DNA of 64,000 nucleotides from contig JAHLJZ010000078.1 of the NCBI GenBank assembly GCA_025602915.1, positions 45,913 through 109,912 on the forward strand, in the 5' to 3' direction. The DNA is from Paraphysoderma sedebokerense. Taxonomy: Eukaryota; Blastocladiomycota; Physodermatomycetes; Physodermatales; Physodermataceae. This document shows positions 25,215-37,662 of this stretch, piece by piece; the stretch's first letter is position 1; each line of letters opens with the position of its first letter. Under the pieces are notes generated by a model. The model was not told the origin of the DNA. It did no database searches and was given only the letters and a program-made list of their open reading frames with translations. A program made the position numbers and the translations under genes.

Positions 25215-26265
25215 CTATCGATCATGATTATTTATTCTTTGCATGTAAGTACTTCTTAATTCTTCACCTTCAACAATTTTACGACAGGATACAAGTACAA
25301 TAGTCTTCAATATTACATCTTCGTACTTCATTGGCGATCCGTTTGAATGTAAATATGGTAGGTACTGCCACAAGTTTCTACGCAGCATGGACAGCGGAAT
25401 ATCTAGTTCTTGATACATCACTGCAAGACACATCCGTATTGCAGAGGAACTTCAGAATTTTAACATCCGATCGCGACAGTAAGAAAAATTACTAACCATT
25501 GGCAGGATTTGACGGAGTTTCATTGTTGATGAATTGTCCGATAGATATAGGATTTTGCAGGCACTCATCCCACGGAGATAGCCACGTAATATCAGCAGTA
25601 GGGTATTGTATACCTGGAAAATTCATTTGTCTGTAGGCGGAGAGGAAAATGCGTTTCGATAAACCTATGCGACGTTGGTTTACAAACTAGAATTGCTGTA
25701 AAAAATATTATCAAGCTTACCATAAGGTTTACCATCAATAAATACGCCATCTTTTCTTCGTATTATGTATTCATTTTTTATAGATTGCAATAGGATGGTT
25801 TCACCAGGATAAATTATACTTCCAGGATATAGAGCAACCAGAGAATTCGGCAATATTTCTCCTTCTTTCACGAAAACACCTATACTAGTGTATTTTAATT
25901 TTTTCGATCTTCACATGAGCGAATGAATTATAAGATGAGGTACCTGTTCCACCATTTGGGAGTAATGACGGCGCCCTCGCAATCACGAACCCTAGGTTGT
26001 CTTTCATTACATGACAACGCTTTTCATATTGAGACGACAATTCACGCAGTCGAACTCCTTTTGTGATGCTATTGACAATTTCGTATCGATATCTGTCTTG
26101 ACACGATGCTTGGAATCCCTCGAACAACCGTATTAGAGCCGGAATGACTTGATCGGACTTGATTGCGTCCGCAGGCTGATTGAGAGTGGCCTTGACAGGC
26201 GGATCGAGTAGGAGTTTAATATAATGGAGAGGATAAAATCGACGAAAATAGTTATGTAAAACCAT
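25215..26265 (-). CDS. SETD9-like SET-domain protein
   Basis: Putative lysine methyltransferase resembling animal SETD9. Exons are 26265-25944, 25879-25721, 25664-25497 and 25420-25215; they sum to 855 nt (284 aa), close to SETD9's roughly 300. The N-terminus is helical. The SET region reads NGGTGVFVKEGEILPNSLVA, LYPGSIIY, YIIRRKDGVFIDGKPYGLSK, WLSPWDECLQNPISIGQFIN, NVMYQELDIP and IVEGEELRSTYM. The YPG…DG(V)xIDG block and the YQE(F/L)D(I/V)P strand are the SETD9 hallmarks I recall. The substrate is unknown. The start at 26265 lies 216 bp from the divergent FAH start. Confidence 0.82.
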
Positions 26266-26481
26266 TGCAATTCGTCTTTGAGGATGGCAACAAAATTTCT
26301 GGCGTTAACGGAAAACGGTTTTCGAAAGATTCGGGTCAATTCGGACAAGAGAACCCAGAGTCCAAGTAAACAAACCGGACTGATACCACTTTCGTTTACC
26401 AATTCCAACTTTATCTTTATCTTAACTGATACCGTTAAATTGTCGCTTCTTCGCATTCATTCAATATTAAGACACTTGAAA

Positions 26482-28469
26482 ATGTTGAGATCGTTTGTTC
26501 CCGTTTCTCCTGAATCGCACTTCCCTATTCAAAATTTACCTTTCGGGATCTTCTCGACAAAGGATAATGTAGGAAGATCTCCAATTTCTTCATTAAGATA
26601 GTGCTGAATTATCAATATTACCGAGAAAAACACTTACAAATTTGCTTCTAAATTGTATGGCCTTGGAATTTTACCAATATAGGCGAATCGAAGAGTTGGT
26701 GTCGCGATCGGAGAACATGTTTTGGACTTGAGTGTTTTGGCCCAAGAAGGTTTATTCAACGGAACACCCATGGACGCACATGCTAAATCGGTTTTTGCCA
26801 AGGTAAAGTTGAATAACAAATATTTCGATACAGGAAAGACAAAAAGAGCGGCGGCCCCTAACGTATCTTCAATTTGATGTTCAGCCCGTCTTGAACGACT
26901 TTATGAACCTCGGCCGTCCAATGTGGAGAGCTACAAGACAACACCTTCAGCAATTACTTTCCGAATCTAATTCTACAATCCGAGATAACGCCAACTTGAA
27001 ATCGAAATGTCTTGTTCCTCAATCTGCAGTCACTATGCACCTTCCCGCCGAAATTGGAGATTACACTGATTTCTACGCATCTAAAGAACATGCGACCAAC
27101 GTCGGTACTATGTTCAGAGGAAAAGATAATGCATTGATGCCTAACTGGTACCTCTCAAAATTATTAAAGTATATATTATTATTGCGAAACTAATCCAAAT
27201 TACAGGCTCCACCTTCCAGTTGGTTACCACGGACGTGCTTCTTCCGTCGTTGTCTCTGGTACTCCGATCCGTCGTCCTTGTGGGCAAAGAACTCCCGGCA
27301 AAGATCAACCTCCTGTATACGGTCCTTCTATTCGTTTAGATTTTGAATTAGAAATGGCATTCTTTGTCGGTAAAGGTAACAAACTCGGTGAACCAGTTAA
27401 AATCGATCGAGCTGAAGATGCGATTTTCGGTGTTGTCTTGATGAACGATTGGAGTGGTATGTCCTGTCAATTCTTGTGTCTCTCGATCTATTAATTAATG
27501 GATTTCTTGTGCTTTCTCATTCCATTTATATATAGCTCGCGATATCCAAGCCTGGGAGGTAAAAAAAACCTGATACTTCATATCTCTACATGTATTTCTA
27601 TACACAATCTAACTGCAATTTCTTGAATCTAGTACCAACCTCTGGGTCCATTCCTCGGTAAAAACTTTGGCACCAGTATTTCACCTTGGGTCGTCACATT
27701 AGACGCATTAGAACCATTCTTGTGTACCGGTCCTGAACAGGTATTTCTGTTTTACCACGCCACTCATCATCCACTACCATTAACTAAATTTCTAAAAATT
27801 ATATTTGCTAGACTCCTACGCCATTACCGTACCTTAAAGACTCCAAACCAGGGAGCTATGACATCCAATTAGAAGTTCGCATGAAACGTAAAACATTTTA
27901 CCTTTTTACTCCAAACCTTTCTCTCCAATCATCTAACCCCTTTTTACTTGATTTGAACTATCAATGCATGACCAGCGAAACAAACCAACGAATTCAAAAC
28001 AATTTGTAAATCGAATTTAAAGTATATGTATTGGTCGTTTAAACAACAACTCGCCCATCACACTGTGAACGGATGTAACATGAGACCAGGAGATTTATGC
28101 GGCACAGGCACCATTTCTGGACCGGTAACGTTTTTTTTCCCTCCTCGTTGCCTCTTTTTTTTTGAACCTCAATTTACACCTTTCTCATTAATTTTTGGAA
28201 TGCTAAATTTATCTGAACCTACCTAACTGATTTCGGATTCGAATTCTCTGGTCCCACGAATTCCATAGACTCCCGACTCTTTTGGCTCACTCCTAGAACT
28301 CTCATGGGCGGGTCAACAATCCATTGATTTCGGGAACGGGGTGACCCGAAAATTCATCGAAGATGGGGACGAAGTGTTGATGACGGGGTATTGTCAGAGT
28401 AAAGAAGGGGGATTTAGAGTTGGTTTTGGGGGTGTGACGTCCGTGATTCAACCCGCTTTGGAAGGGTAA
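26482..28469 (+). CDS. FAH: Fumarylacetoacetase
   Basis: Hydrolyses fumarylacetoacetate to fumarate and acetoacetate, the last step of tyrosine/phenylalanine breakdown. Nine exons sum in frame to 425 aa: 26482-26568, 26683-26802, 26885-27147, 27206-27456, 27536-27558 (a 23-nt microexon), 27633-27740, 27812-27887, 27976-28124 and 28269-28469. The N-terminal SH3-like part has [14 protein letters not shown]. The catalytic part has [98 protein letters not shown], and GTISGP then FGSLLELSW. The metal and catalytic Asp, Glu, His and Arg positions look intact. Confidence 0.96.
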
Positions 28470-28889
28470 AAGGTGGGGGTTACAGATGAAAAACAGATGA
28501 AAAAGAAAATTAAACCTTAATGTGGTTTAGGTTTAGTGGGGGTGTCAAATGTTGAACAATAAAAATGATTTTTTTTATATTGTTTTAAACGGTTTCGGTC
28601 ACTGTTGCCATGTGTTGTACACTTCTATATTAGTACAGTATTCGCTCATATAAAAATGGTACAACAACACCCGTCAAAACAAAGCAAAATGATACAAGTT
28701 AAGCAACCGTGAGACCGCTTCCGATTTATTTGGACAAACTAAGACAAGCATCAATATATAAATCCATCCCCAATGCAATGGGAACTTGAGAAGCCACAAC
28801 AATCCATCTTACAAATCCAATTGCCATGCTACACTACTTCCAACATTGTCAACGTGGACATATTACAATTTACTAAGCCAGTAAGGAAG
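28470..28889. other. Convergent 3' spacer, FAH / UBC4
   Basis: About 420 bp of AT-rich sequence between two stop codons. An AATAAA at 28558 fits the FAH polyadenylation signal. I see no gene in it. Confidence 0.45.
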
Positions 28890-30341
<1,452 letters not shown>

Positions 30342-30770
30342 TGGAATAAAGTATTATAAAGATTGGTTGTGGAGGGTGGCGGAGTGAAAGATGCAAATGG
30401 TGGGGATGGAGGGGGTGCGGATATTGCTTTCGGGAAGTGGATAAAAGAAGGCGAAGGAAGAACTGGTGGAAAATTGGGCATGGGGCTTACTAACTTTGGT
30501 CACGTGTGTCCAATTCATCGTGTTCCGCACCAGCTGGTTAATGGATCAGGTGGGACAAAGGAACAATTCAATGATAAGAGTGTCGTACATGTAGTAGTAT
30601 CAAGTATTTACAGACAATAAAACCATTATGTACAAAAAAATTTGAAAGTCTAATAAACTAGATACATATTGCCCAAAAATTATTCATATACTGTCTAAAT
30701 CAGCAAACTCTATTGATGGTTTAACCCTACTCGACCCACATAACCAGTTGAAGCAAAAATGGAACGCGTT
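30342..30770. other. Spacer between UBC4 and RGS-FSP1 gene
   Basis: About 430 bp, head-to-tail on the minus strand, so it should hold the UBC4 promoter and the 3' end of the RGS-FSP1 gene. A purine-rich GGT/GGA stretch lies at 30363-30470. I see no gene. Confidence 0.4.
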
Positions 30771-32974
30771 CTATTTCTTCCTTAGTTCATTCTCCATTTC
30801 TTCAGTCACATCGTCCATTAAATCGTCACGAGGTTGAATCTTTGAATTGACGGTTGATGGCGGTTGTCCGTACCGAAATGACGAAATAGGTTCACCTCTT
30901 AAAATCTTGAAAGTGGATTCTCTCAGATTTGATTTGATTTTGGCCCACTTCGGAGAGACAAAAACGTGAGAATTATTAATGATTGCCATCGCTAATATAG
31001 GGAAACAGAAAAGACAGAACGGTTAGGAAAATGAAAATCGATGCTGTGGAGAGTAGAAGTTGTCAGATTATACGGGACAAAACTATACCTTCTTTCGGAC
31101 CCAGACTAACAAATTGAATAAGTGGAGTTTGCTGAGGCGCTTTCGTTCCCTTCTCGCCCTGGAGTAACGGATCTTTTCCTTTCTCGAGTCTGCATATGTT
31201 TCGAGCAATGGTCACTGCACTAATAAGGGCAGCGTACGCCGTTTTTTCTTCCTTGATTGTGGTCACGTCCCCTCCAGCTAAAATATTCGCGTGTCCAGGA
31301 AGTTGAAGGGAGGGAAGCACCTGAACATCATCCGTAATGGGCAAGTTAATTTATAGTCTATGAATGCAGGAAAAGGAATCGGAAATCCAAAAACTTACTT
31401 TTATTCGTTTTCGGTCATCAATGTAGGGCGCAAATCGCTCTTTCATGAATGATGACTGCGGTTGAGGTCCGGTAGCTAAATAAATCATGTCGAATTTGTA
31501 CAATCTACCACTTTTACTTTTGAAAACTCGTCTCGACTCATCGTACTGCGTGATGCGTTCATTGAGAATCACTTCAACCCCTAGCCCTTGAAGGTACTCT
31601 AGAGATCGTAGATGTGCTTTCTTGGTTAGCCGCTTTAATAAATAAGAGTTGGCTTCGACCAAGGTAATTTTCTTGTCTGGGAATGCGCAAGCTAATTCGG
31701 CGGCAATTTCAACACCAACACTCCCTATGATCACAGATAAATTAGCATCGAATCGTAGTAGGGCGGAAGACAAAGGAAGACCCACCTCCACCGACTATCA
31801 AAACATTTCGAGACTTGACCAATCTCTGATGTTCGTAACTGAGTTTCTTTGACCTATACGTACTTGATATATTTGCGGCTTTGATATGCGAGGCGTAGGT
31901 TGACCCAGTGGCGATTGCTAGATAATCGAATGGAATCTGTAGACATGATTGGCAAAAGAATTAATCAAAACTGACGATAGGCAGGTCACCGAACAGCGAA
32001 TTCAAACAACAAACCTCGACATTTCCCAGCGACACATGATGAGGAGTAACGGAATCTACATAACCCAAAACAAAATGGCCATTTTGAACGATTTCTGAGT
32101 GAGGTATTCGAATATTGTCCACGGTACTTGGATTCGGAATTTCTTTGACGACGGAGGGCTGACCGATCGAAGTTAGACAGTTAGCACATAGGCTTTGAGA
32201 ATATCATGTAATAGTTTAAATATACAAACAGTGTATTCGAAAAACGTTTTTGAGTCTATCAGGCAAACGTTGAACCGAGGCATCTTGTCTAATATACTAG
32301 CCAACAGGGCTCCGCAAAATCCGCCGCCAAGAACCACCACTCGCTTCTGGGAACTTTTCAAGGCCGGGATCAGCGTTCTAAAAAACAAAGGTGGATGTCG
32401 CCAATCAATGAAAACGCAGAAGCGTTGCCCACAATAGTACATTCACATACTCTGATGATTGTTTCATATAATCCCTGTAGAAAGTTTTGACTCGATTATT
32501 CAAGACCCCAATGATATGTTTCTCAGCCTCCTCAAAGATGGCGAAACTGTGCGGTTCAAAGACCTCCAACTCTTCGATTTCTGTCAGCAATCTCTTTCGT
32601 AGCGAGCTTGGTATATTGAGTTCCATGGGTGAGGAGGGAAGAAAGAATTCTTCGATCAGTTTTTGAATGTCATTTCGAATGGCGACAGGATCCGAGAGTT
32701 CGAGGCTGGAGCTCTTGACTTCCCGCAGGGTCTTTAGGAACACCAAATTCTCTTCGGCTGTTAAGGGGGGGGAGGGATATAAGTGTAAGGGTTAGTGATT
32801 CATGGTATTAGAGGCGAAAGGTTTTCCGAAAACGGCAATCCTGGGGGTAGGGGTGATCGGGGGGAGGGGAGTGATGGATTTACCTAGAGATTTTGACAGG
32901 TAGATTTGGAAATGATGCAGGAGGACTGGCTGGCGCAGAATCAGCTCGAAAGTTTGGTTGCCGACGCATGCCAT
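30771..32974 (-). CDS. RGS domain fused to FSP1/AIFM2-like NAD(P)H oxidoreductase
   Basis: Eight exons (32974-32884, 32757-32451, 32377-32230, 32158-32015, 31936-31786, 31724-31399, 31320-31089, 30991-30771) sum in frame to 539 aa. Residues 1 to about 133 resemble an RGS domain: QTFELILRQPVLLHHFQIYL, EENLVFLKTLREVK, ELNIPSSLRKRL, then FAIFEEAEKHI. The rest is a two-dinucleotide-domain flavoprotein like FSP1/AIFM2: RVVVLGGGFCGALLAS (FAD), DYLAIATGS, NVLIVGGGSVGVEIAAELA (NAD(P)H), MIYLATGPQP and ILAGGDVT. FSP1 reduces CoQ and protects membranes from lipid peroxidation. The RGS exon joins the FAD exon through a canonical GTATGT intron in phase 2 with no stop, which supports one protein. Two separate genes are less likely. 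Confidence 0.82.
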
Positions 32975-33439
32975 GGCAAGAACGAGAGGGAATGGATGAA
33001 AGAGAGGGAATGAAAGAGGGAATGGATGATGGAGGGAATGGATGAAAGAGAGGGAATGGATGAAAGAGGGAATGGAATTATGGAAGTGCAATGCCTTGTT
33101 TCATTGCCACGCGTGGTGAACCAGTGAACCCCTGTGAACAGGCACCCTCTCTCTGGCACGCGTGACCTGCACATGACTGCGCGTGACTGCACGTGACAGT
33201 GGAGAATTGCCGGCGGACAGAAGCAACAGAGCAGCATCCATTCCCTTCGTTCCCTCATCACATCCACCATCCACACCACATTCGCACTCTCTTTCCCCAT
33301 CCCCCGCAACAACCACCAACTCCCTCCCTCCCTCTCGCACCCCCCGCTCTTCCGCTTCACCCCCCCCTCCCTTCCCCCTCCCATCAATGTCACTGTCCTC
33401 AACTCATCCCTCCTCATCGCTAACATTCGCTCCACAATC
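32975..33439. promoter_or_regulatory. Divergent intergenic region, RGS-FSP1 / CCR4
   Basis: 465 bp between divergent start codons. Left part: a GGGAATGGATGAAAGA-like minisatellite (listed separately). Middle: several ACGCGTG/GCGTGAC/CACGTGAC-like motifs (33110-33197). Right part: a strong C/T tract on the plus strand (about 33285-33395), which may act as an initiator or 5' UTR region for CCR4. Confidence 0.45.
32984..33076. repeat. Short purine-rich minisatellite
   Basis: Imperfect tandem copies of a unit near GAGGGAATGGATGAAAGA, about five or six times. It sits just upstream of the RGS-FSP1 start codon. On the minus strand it reads as an open frame of Ile/Pro/Ser/His repeats, which I do not take as coding. 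Confidence 0.8.
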
Positions 33440-35959
33440 ATGATTGATGCCGCAAACTCCTCGCAGTCTCCCGCCTCCCTCCCCCTCTACACTTACAACC
33501 AAAACTTTCATCACAACTCCCTCCTCTCCGCCGTTTCTCAACAAACTCCTCCCCTCGCTTCTCAAATGCCTCCTGTGTCAACGCCTGTTGTTCCCGCTTC
33601 AGCCTTCCATTCGCAATCTATCAACCAACACCAAATATCCAGAAATTCTTCCACTCCTCACCAAAGGTAATTCTCATATCCCTAACCCTATAAACTCTCT
33701 ACCCGTAGCGCACCCGTTTCGAGTAAAACTACTCGCCTTCCGTACCCCTTTATTACCAAATTACTTTGCCAAATCATGGAACGTCATGACTCGTTTCTGC
33801 TTGCGCTCTTCTGGAAACTTGTAACCTCTATTATTTCTAACTCAAAATATTTATCTTTATATCCTGGGCTTTTTTTTCCTTCGTCGTTCGTCACCCTCAG
33901 AGCGAGAGCTGCTGCAGCTTTAGCCAGGAGCACAGGCAACTTCAATGTTGGCACTAGCTACGATCCAAACGCTCCCACGGGAGTGAACGCAGCCAGTCAA
34001 TCCAATCTGAAAAAGGAAAGCGAAAGTCGTTGGACAACACTGGATATTGGCGGAATGGGAATAAAGTCGCTGAGCCAGGAACTGTTCCGATACAATTTCT
34101 TGACGACACTTTACCTAAATCACAACAACCTCACATTCATTCCTCCTGAAATCTCAAAACTTCGTGCTCTTGTTTTACTGGATGTATCGGGCAACAAATT
34201 AACCTCCCTGCCGCCGGAAATTGGATTACTTGCGTCATTGCAGTCTTTGTTATTTTTCGATAATGGAATCTCGACCCTGCCGTGGCAAGTTGGAAATTTA
34301 TATCAGTGCGAATGTCTAGGTATGGAAGGAAATCCAATGACAGACCCGATAGTATCATTGATGCAGAAAGAAGGTACTTCTGCGGTCATAACTTATTTAA
34401 GAGATCATGCTCCAAGTATGTTTTGTTTTTTCACTTTATCCGGAAAATGCGAATGGATGATTGATGGCGTGTGATCCTCATCTACTTTACAGTACCTACT
34501 GGTCCAAAAGAAAGAGAATGGATAATCATGGAAACAGAAGTGCCGACGGCTCCGTCAGGTTAGTCCGTTGTTGCTCAAATTGTAGCTAAAAAGCAATTGT
34601 ATAACACTTTATCTCTTGTCGACTTTAGAAACCTGTGCCATCTTTTGTTACAACATTCTTAGTGAAAAATATGCATCCCCCAAAATGTACGGATACACTC
34701 CATCGTGGGCTTTGTCATGGGAAACTCGACGGGAGAATGTCAAGAGTGAAATTATCGCTTTCAGTCCAGACATCATCTGTTTGCAGGTAAGTTTAATTCC
34801 TTGATCGCTTATTGTAATTGGCCTGTTTTCTAACATAGCGAGATATTATTAGGAAGTTGAAATGTGTCAGTACGATGATTACTTTAAACCGCGGATGATG
34901 GAAGAAGGTGGATACGATAGTGTATTTTGGCCAAAATCTAGAGCCAGAACCATGACAGAATGGGAACGAAAATCGGTAGATGGATGCGCAACATTCTTCA
35001 GGACATCAAGGTGCGCCCCTTGGAAATGTAAACTGATTTTCAAACCAGAGTCTTAAACAGTATTCGTATAGGTATACACTCATCGAGAAGCATCTAATCG
35101 AATTCAATCAAATCGCTCTTCGTCGACCCGACTTTCATAAATCTGAAGACGTTTATAATCGACTCATGACGAAGGACAATATTGCCGTTGTTACCCTACT
35201 GGAGAACAAAGAAACCGGCACAAGAATGCTCGTTGCCAACTGTCACATTCATTGGGATCCGACATATCGAGACGTGAAACTTGTTCAAGTGGCGATGCTT
35301 ATGGAAGAACTGGAGAAACTTGCACTAGAATATTCGCCCTCCGATTCCGATGTAAACTACACCGGACCGATCCGATTGCCAACCCTTATATGTGGTGATT
35401 TCAATTCCACCCCCGACTCTGGAGTATACGAATTACTATCTCATGGTACAGTGCCGCAGGATCATGATGATTTCGGTTCATTTACATATGGTCCATACAC
35501 TACGGAAGGATTATCACACAAGTTATCATTGAAGAGTAGTTATCAAGATGTGAAGTTGGAATTCACAAATTTCACCCCAACATTTTCCGGTGTCATTGAT
35601 TATATTTGGTACACCAACAATACGATGAATGTGATTGGATTGTTGGGAGGTATAGATAAATCCTACACCGACAAATGTGTTGGGTTTCCGAATGCCCATT
35701 TCCCCTCAGAGTACGTTGGTCCCCTTGTTGCGATCTTCTTGCCGATCTTTTCTACCTTTTTCCCCCTTAATTTGTCGTACTCATTCTTCTGTTTTCTCTT
35801 AATTTACATCCCTAAATTTAATTCATATTTACCTCGCATCGTATCGTCGTCAACAGTCATATCCCCATTCTCGCCGAATTTAGAGTCACACCACCTTCAC
35901 AGCAAAATGGAAACAACAAAAATCAAAATCAACGACGACAGTTTGGAAATCGAAAATAA
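33440..35959 (+). CDS. CCR4: CCR4 deadenylase (LRR plus EEP nuclease)
   Basis: Catalytic 3'-5' poly(A) exonuclease of the Ccr4-Not complex. Seven exons sum in frame to 621 aa: 33440-33666, 33901-34415, 34493-34558, 34629-34786, 34853-35010, 35072-35710 and 35857-35959. The N-terminal 75 or so residues are Ser/Gln/Pro-rich. Four or so leucine-rich repeats follow ([37 protein letters not shown]). The nuclease has [18 protein letters not shown] (catalytic Glu), [29 protein letters not shown] and the final [11 protein letters not shown] with the catalytic Asp-His. The last intron splits the Asp codon of SDH. The C-terminus is short and Asn/Gln-rich. Confidence 0.96.
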
Positions 35960-37127
35960 GAGCATCATAACGGTTGGATATTTCGTGTGATTTTAAGATA
36001 TTTGAATGAAATGAACCAGGAACTGGAAATGATTTGCAAAGAGTGAGAAGGGTAGAGCGAAGATGAAGAATGAATGAATGAATGCTGGTAGTGAATCGTG
36101 GTATCTTTAAATCCGAGAACAATAATTATGTTCCATATGTACTGTGTTGGATAATCCTAGTTTACTCTTATTGTGTCTGTTTCTATGTGTGTTATATTGC
36201 GACGTTCTGTTATTTGGAATTATTCTATGTTACTTTCAAATCTGTCGAAACTAGAACTCTTGTCGTAATTATTCAGGTTCTTTTGATACGCTAGTAGTTT
36301 TTTTTTTAGTTTTTCTTTTTACTATTTTTTTATTTCTCTCTTTGTTTAATTTGTACTGATACAAGGTAGATATTTTGGGTTGCAAATTTACTTTATTTAC
36401 CGATTTCTTTCTCTGTTATAGCATCTGAACTTGTTTGATGTTCCAATTGAAACAATACAGCACGGATTATTATTTTTCTTTATTTTTGTTTCTGTCGATT
36501 TTGGTCGAGCGAATCAAATAGAAACGATAGGAATTTACATATACTTGTTGAGTGGTCCAGAGTGTTGTAAAGAACACGAACGCAAAAGGAAAAGGCGGCG
36601 GGTTGAATTTTTGTAAAATTGGATCTATAAATTATATAAGGATTTACAGTTGTGTAATACCGTGTTATATAAAGATACTCTGTTTAAAAGGTCTCTTTTC
36701 TTTCCATCGTGTTAAAAATGACGAATTGAGGGGTATCCAATGTCCATGAATGATGTCTTGGCGGGATTGATTTGATTGTGAATTGATTTTTGATTTTTGA
36801 TTTTCTGGCGGCAACGATGAAAGAGACATGTACGATTGTAGAGTCCCAAATTGGGATTCAATTCATCCAGCGAGATGCAAACAATCCTTCACGCACATTG
36901 GATGTATTATTGAGGGATATTGCGATTCAGGGGGGATGATTGAATAAGCTCATCCGGCAATACAAATACCCTCGCCACATTCCCCACACGGAAGAAGGCA
37001 GGGCGATGCGCATCACCCACATTCCACACAAACTCAAAATTATCTGTCAAGTGGAGCAGCCCCCGCCAGCATCTTTGTAGTAATATAAAGCGACCCTATC
37101 TCATCTCCACACTCTCATCTATAGGAT
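35960..37127. other. Intergenic, no gene supported
   Basis: About 1.2 kb downstream of CCR4. It holds T-rich tracts (36299-36350), AT-rich sequence and short meaningless frames. The right end (36900-37127) is richer in GC and carries a TATA-like TAATATAAAG at 37081-37090, about 40 bp before the next ATG, so it is probably the promoter of the following gene. Confidence 0.45.
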
Positions 37128-37662
37128 ATGACGTCCATCCTTCCCTCTTTCTCCTCCCTCTCACCCTCCGCCGCCCTCCCCACTCCCACTATCCTCAACT
37201 TCTTTACCTCCCGTATCCTCCAATTCCTGGTGCGTCCCCTCTACTTTTGTTCCATCAAATTCTAACCCCCTCCCCACACAACTACACCCCCTTGTCTTAC
37301 TTGTCTCACCGCCCCACATCCTCGTAGACACAACTAACAAATTTGTTATCTCTGATGATGCATTCATTCTAATAGGTATTCCAAGCTATCATTGTCAATC
37401 GAATAAGGGAGGTAGCATCTCCCCGACGAGCTCATCGAATATCGAAATTATCACATTGTATCATCCGTATTCCATTGATAATATTACTCTCTATCAATGT
37501 CTACCATTTATATCACTTGATTACCAATGAAACCGGGGTCAACCCGGCCGCTAAATTTCAAGATACAAAGTTGATGAAGAAAGTAAGAAACACATTCGTT
37601 ATTTCCTTCTTTTGGGAGTCTACGGCTGACTGGTTGTCTGATTGTAGCGATTGCCGAATTGA
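37128..37662 (+). CDS. Unrecognised gene, 5' part, chimeric across the repeat junction
   Basis: ATG at 37128 opens [21 protein letters not shown] likely intron at 37231-37374 (GTGCGT…TAATAG, with CTAAC near 37335) joins in phase 0 to an exon reading [17 protein letters not shown], then a hydrophobic segment [17 protein letters not shown] and TGVNPAAKF. It suggests a small membrane or mitochondrial protein, family unknown. At 37566 the sequence becomes MEMO1 exon 4 in the wrong frame; if spliced like MEMO1 (37582 to 37648) the chimera ends at TGA 37660-37662. The true 3' part of this gene is not in the window. Confidence 0.45.

Noticed and set aside
30363-30620. Gly-rich 85-codon plus-strand frame
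   Set aside because: Starts with TTG, purine-rich low complexity, antisense to the UBC4 upstream region.
32941-33441. Minus-strand frames of 99 and 166 codons through the minisatellite
   Set aside because: Repeat-driven open frames; the RGS-FSP1 start at 32974 explains the coding part.
33183-33443. Plus-strand Ser/Pro-rich frames upstream of CCR4
   Set aside because: Come from the C/T-rich tract in the 5' region; the CCR4 ATG at 33440 fits the family without them.
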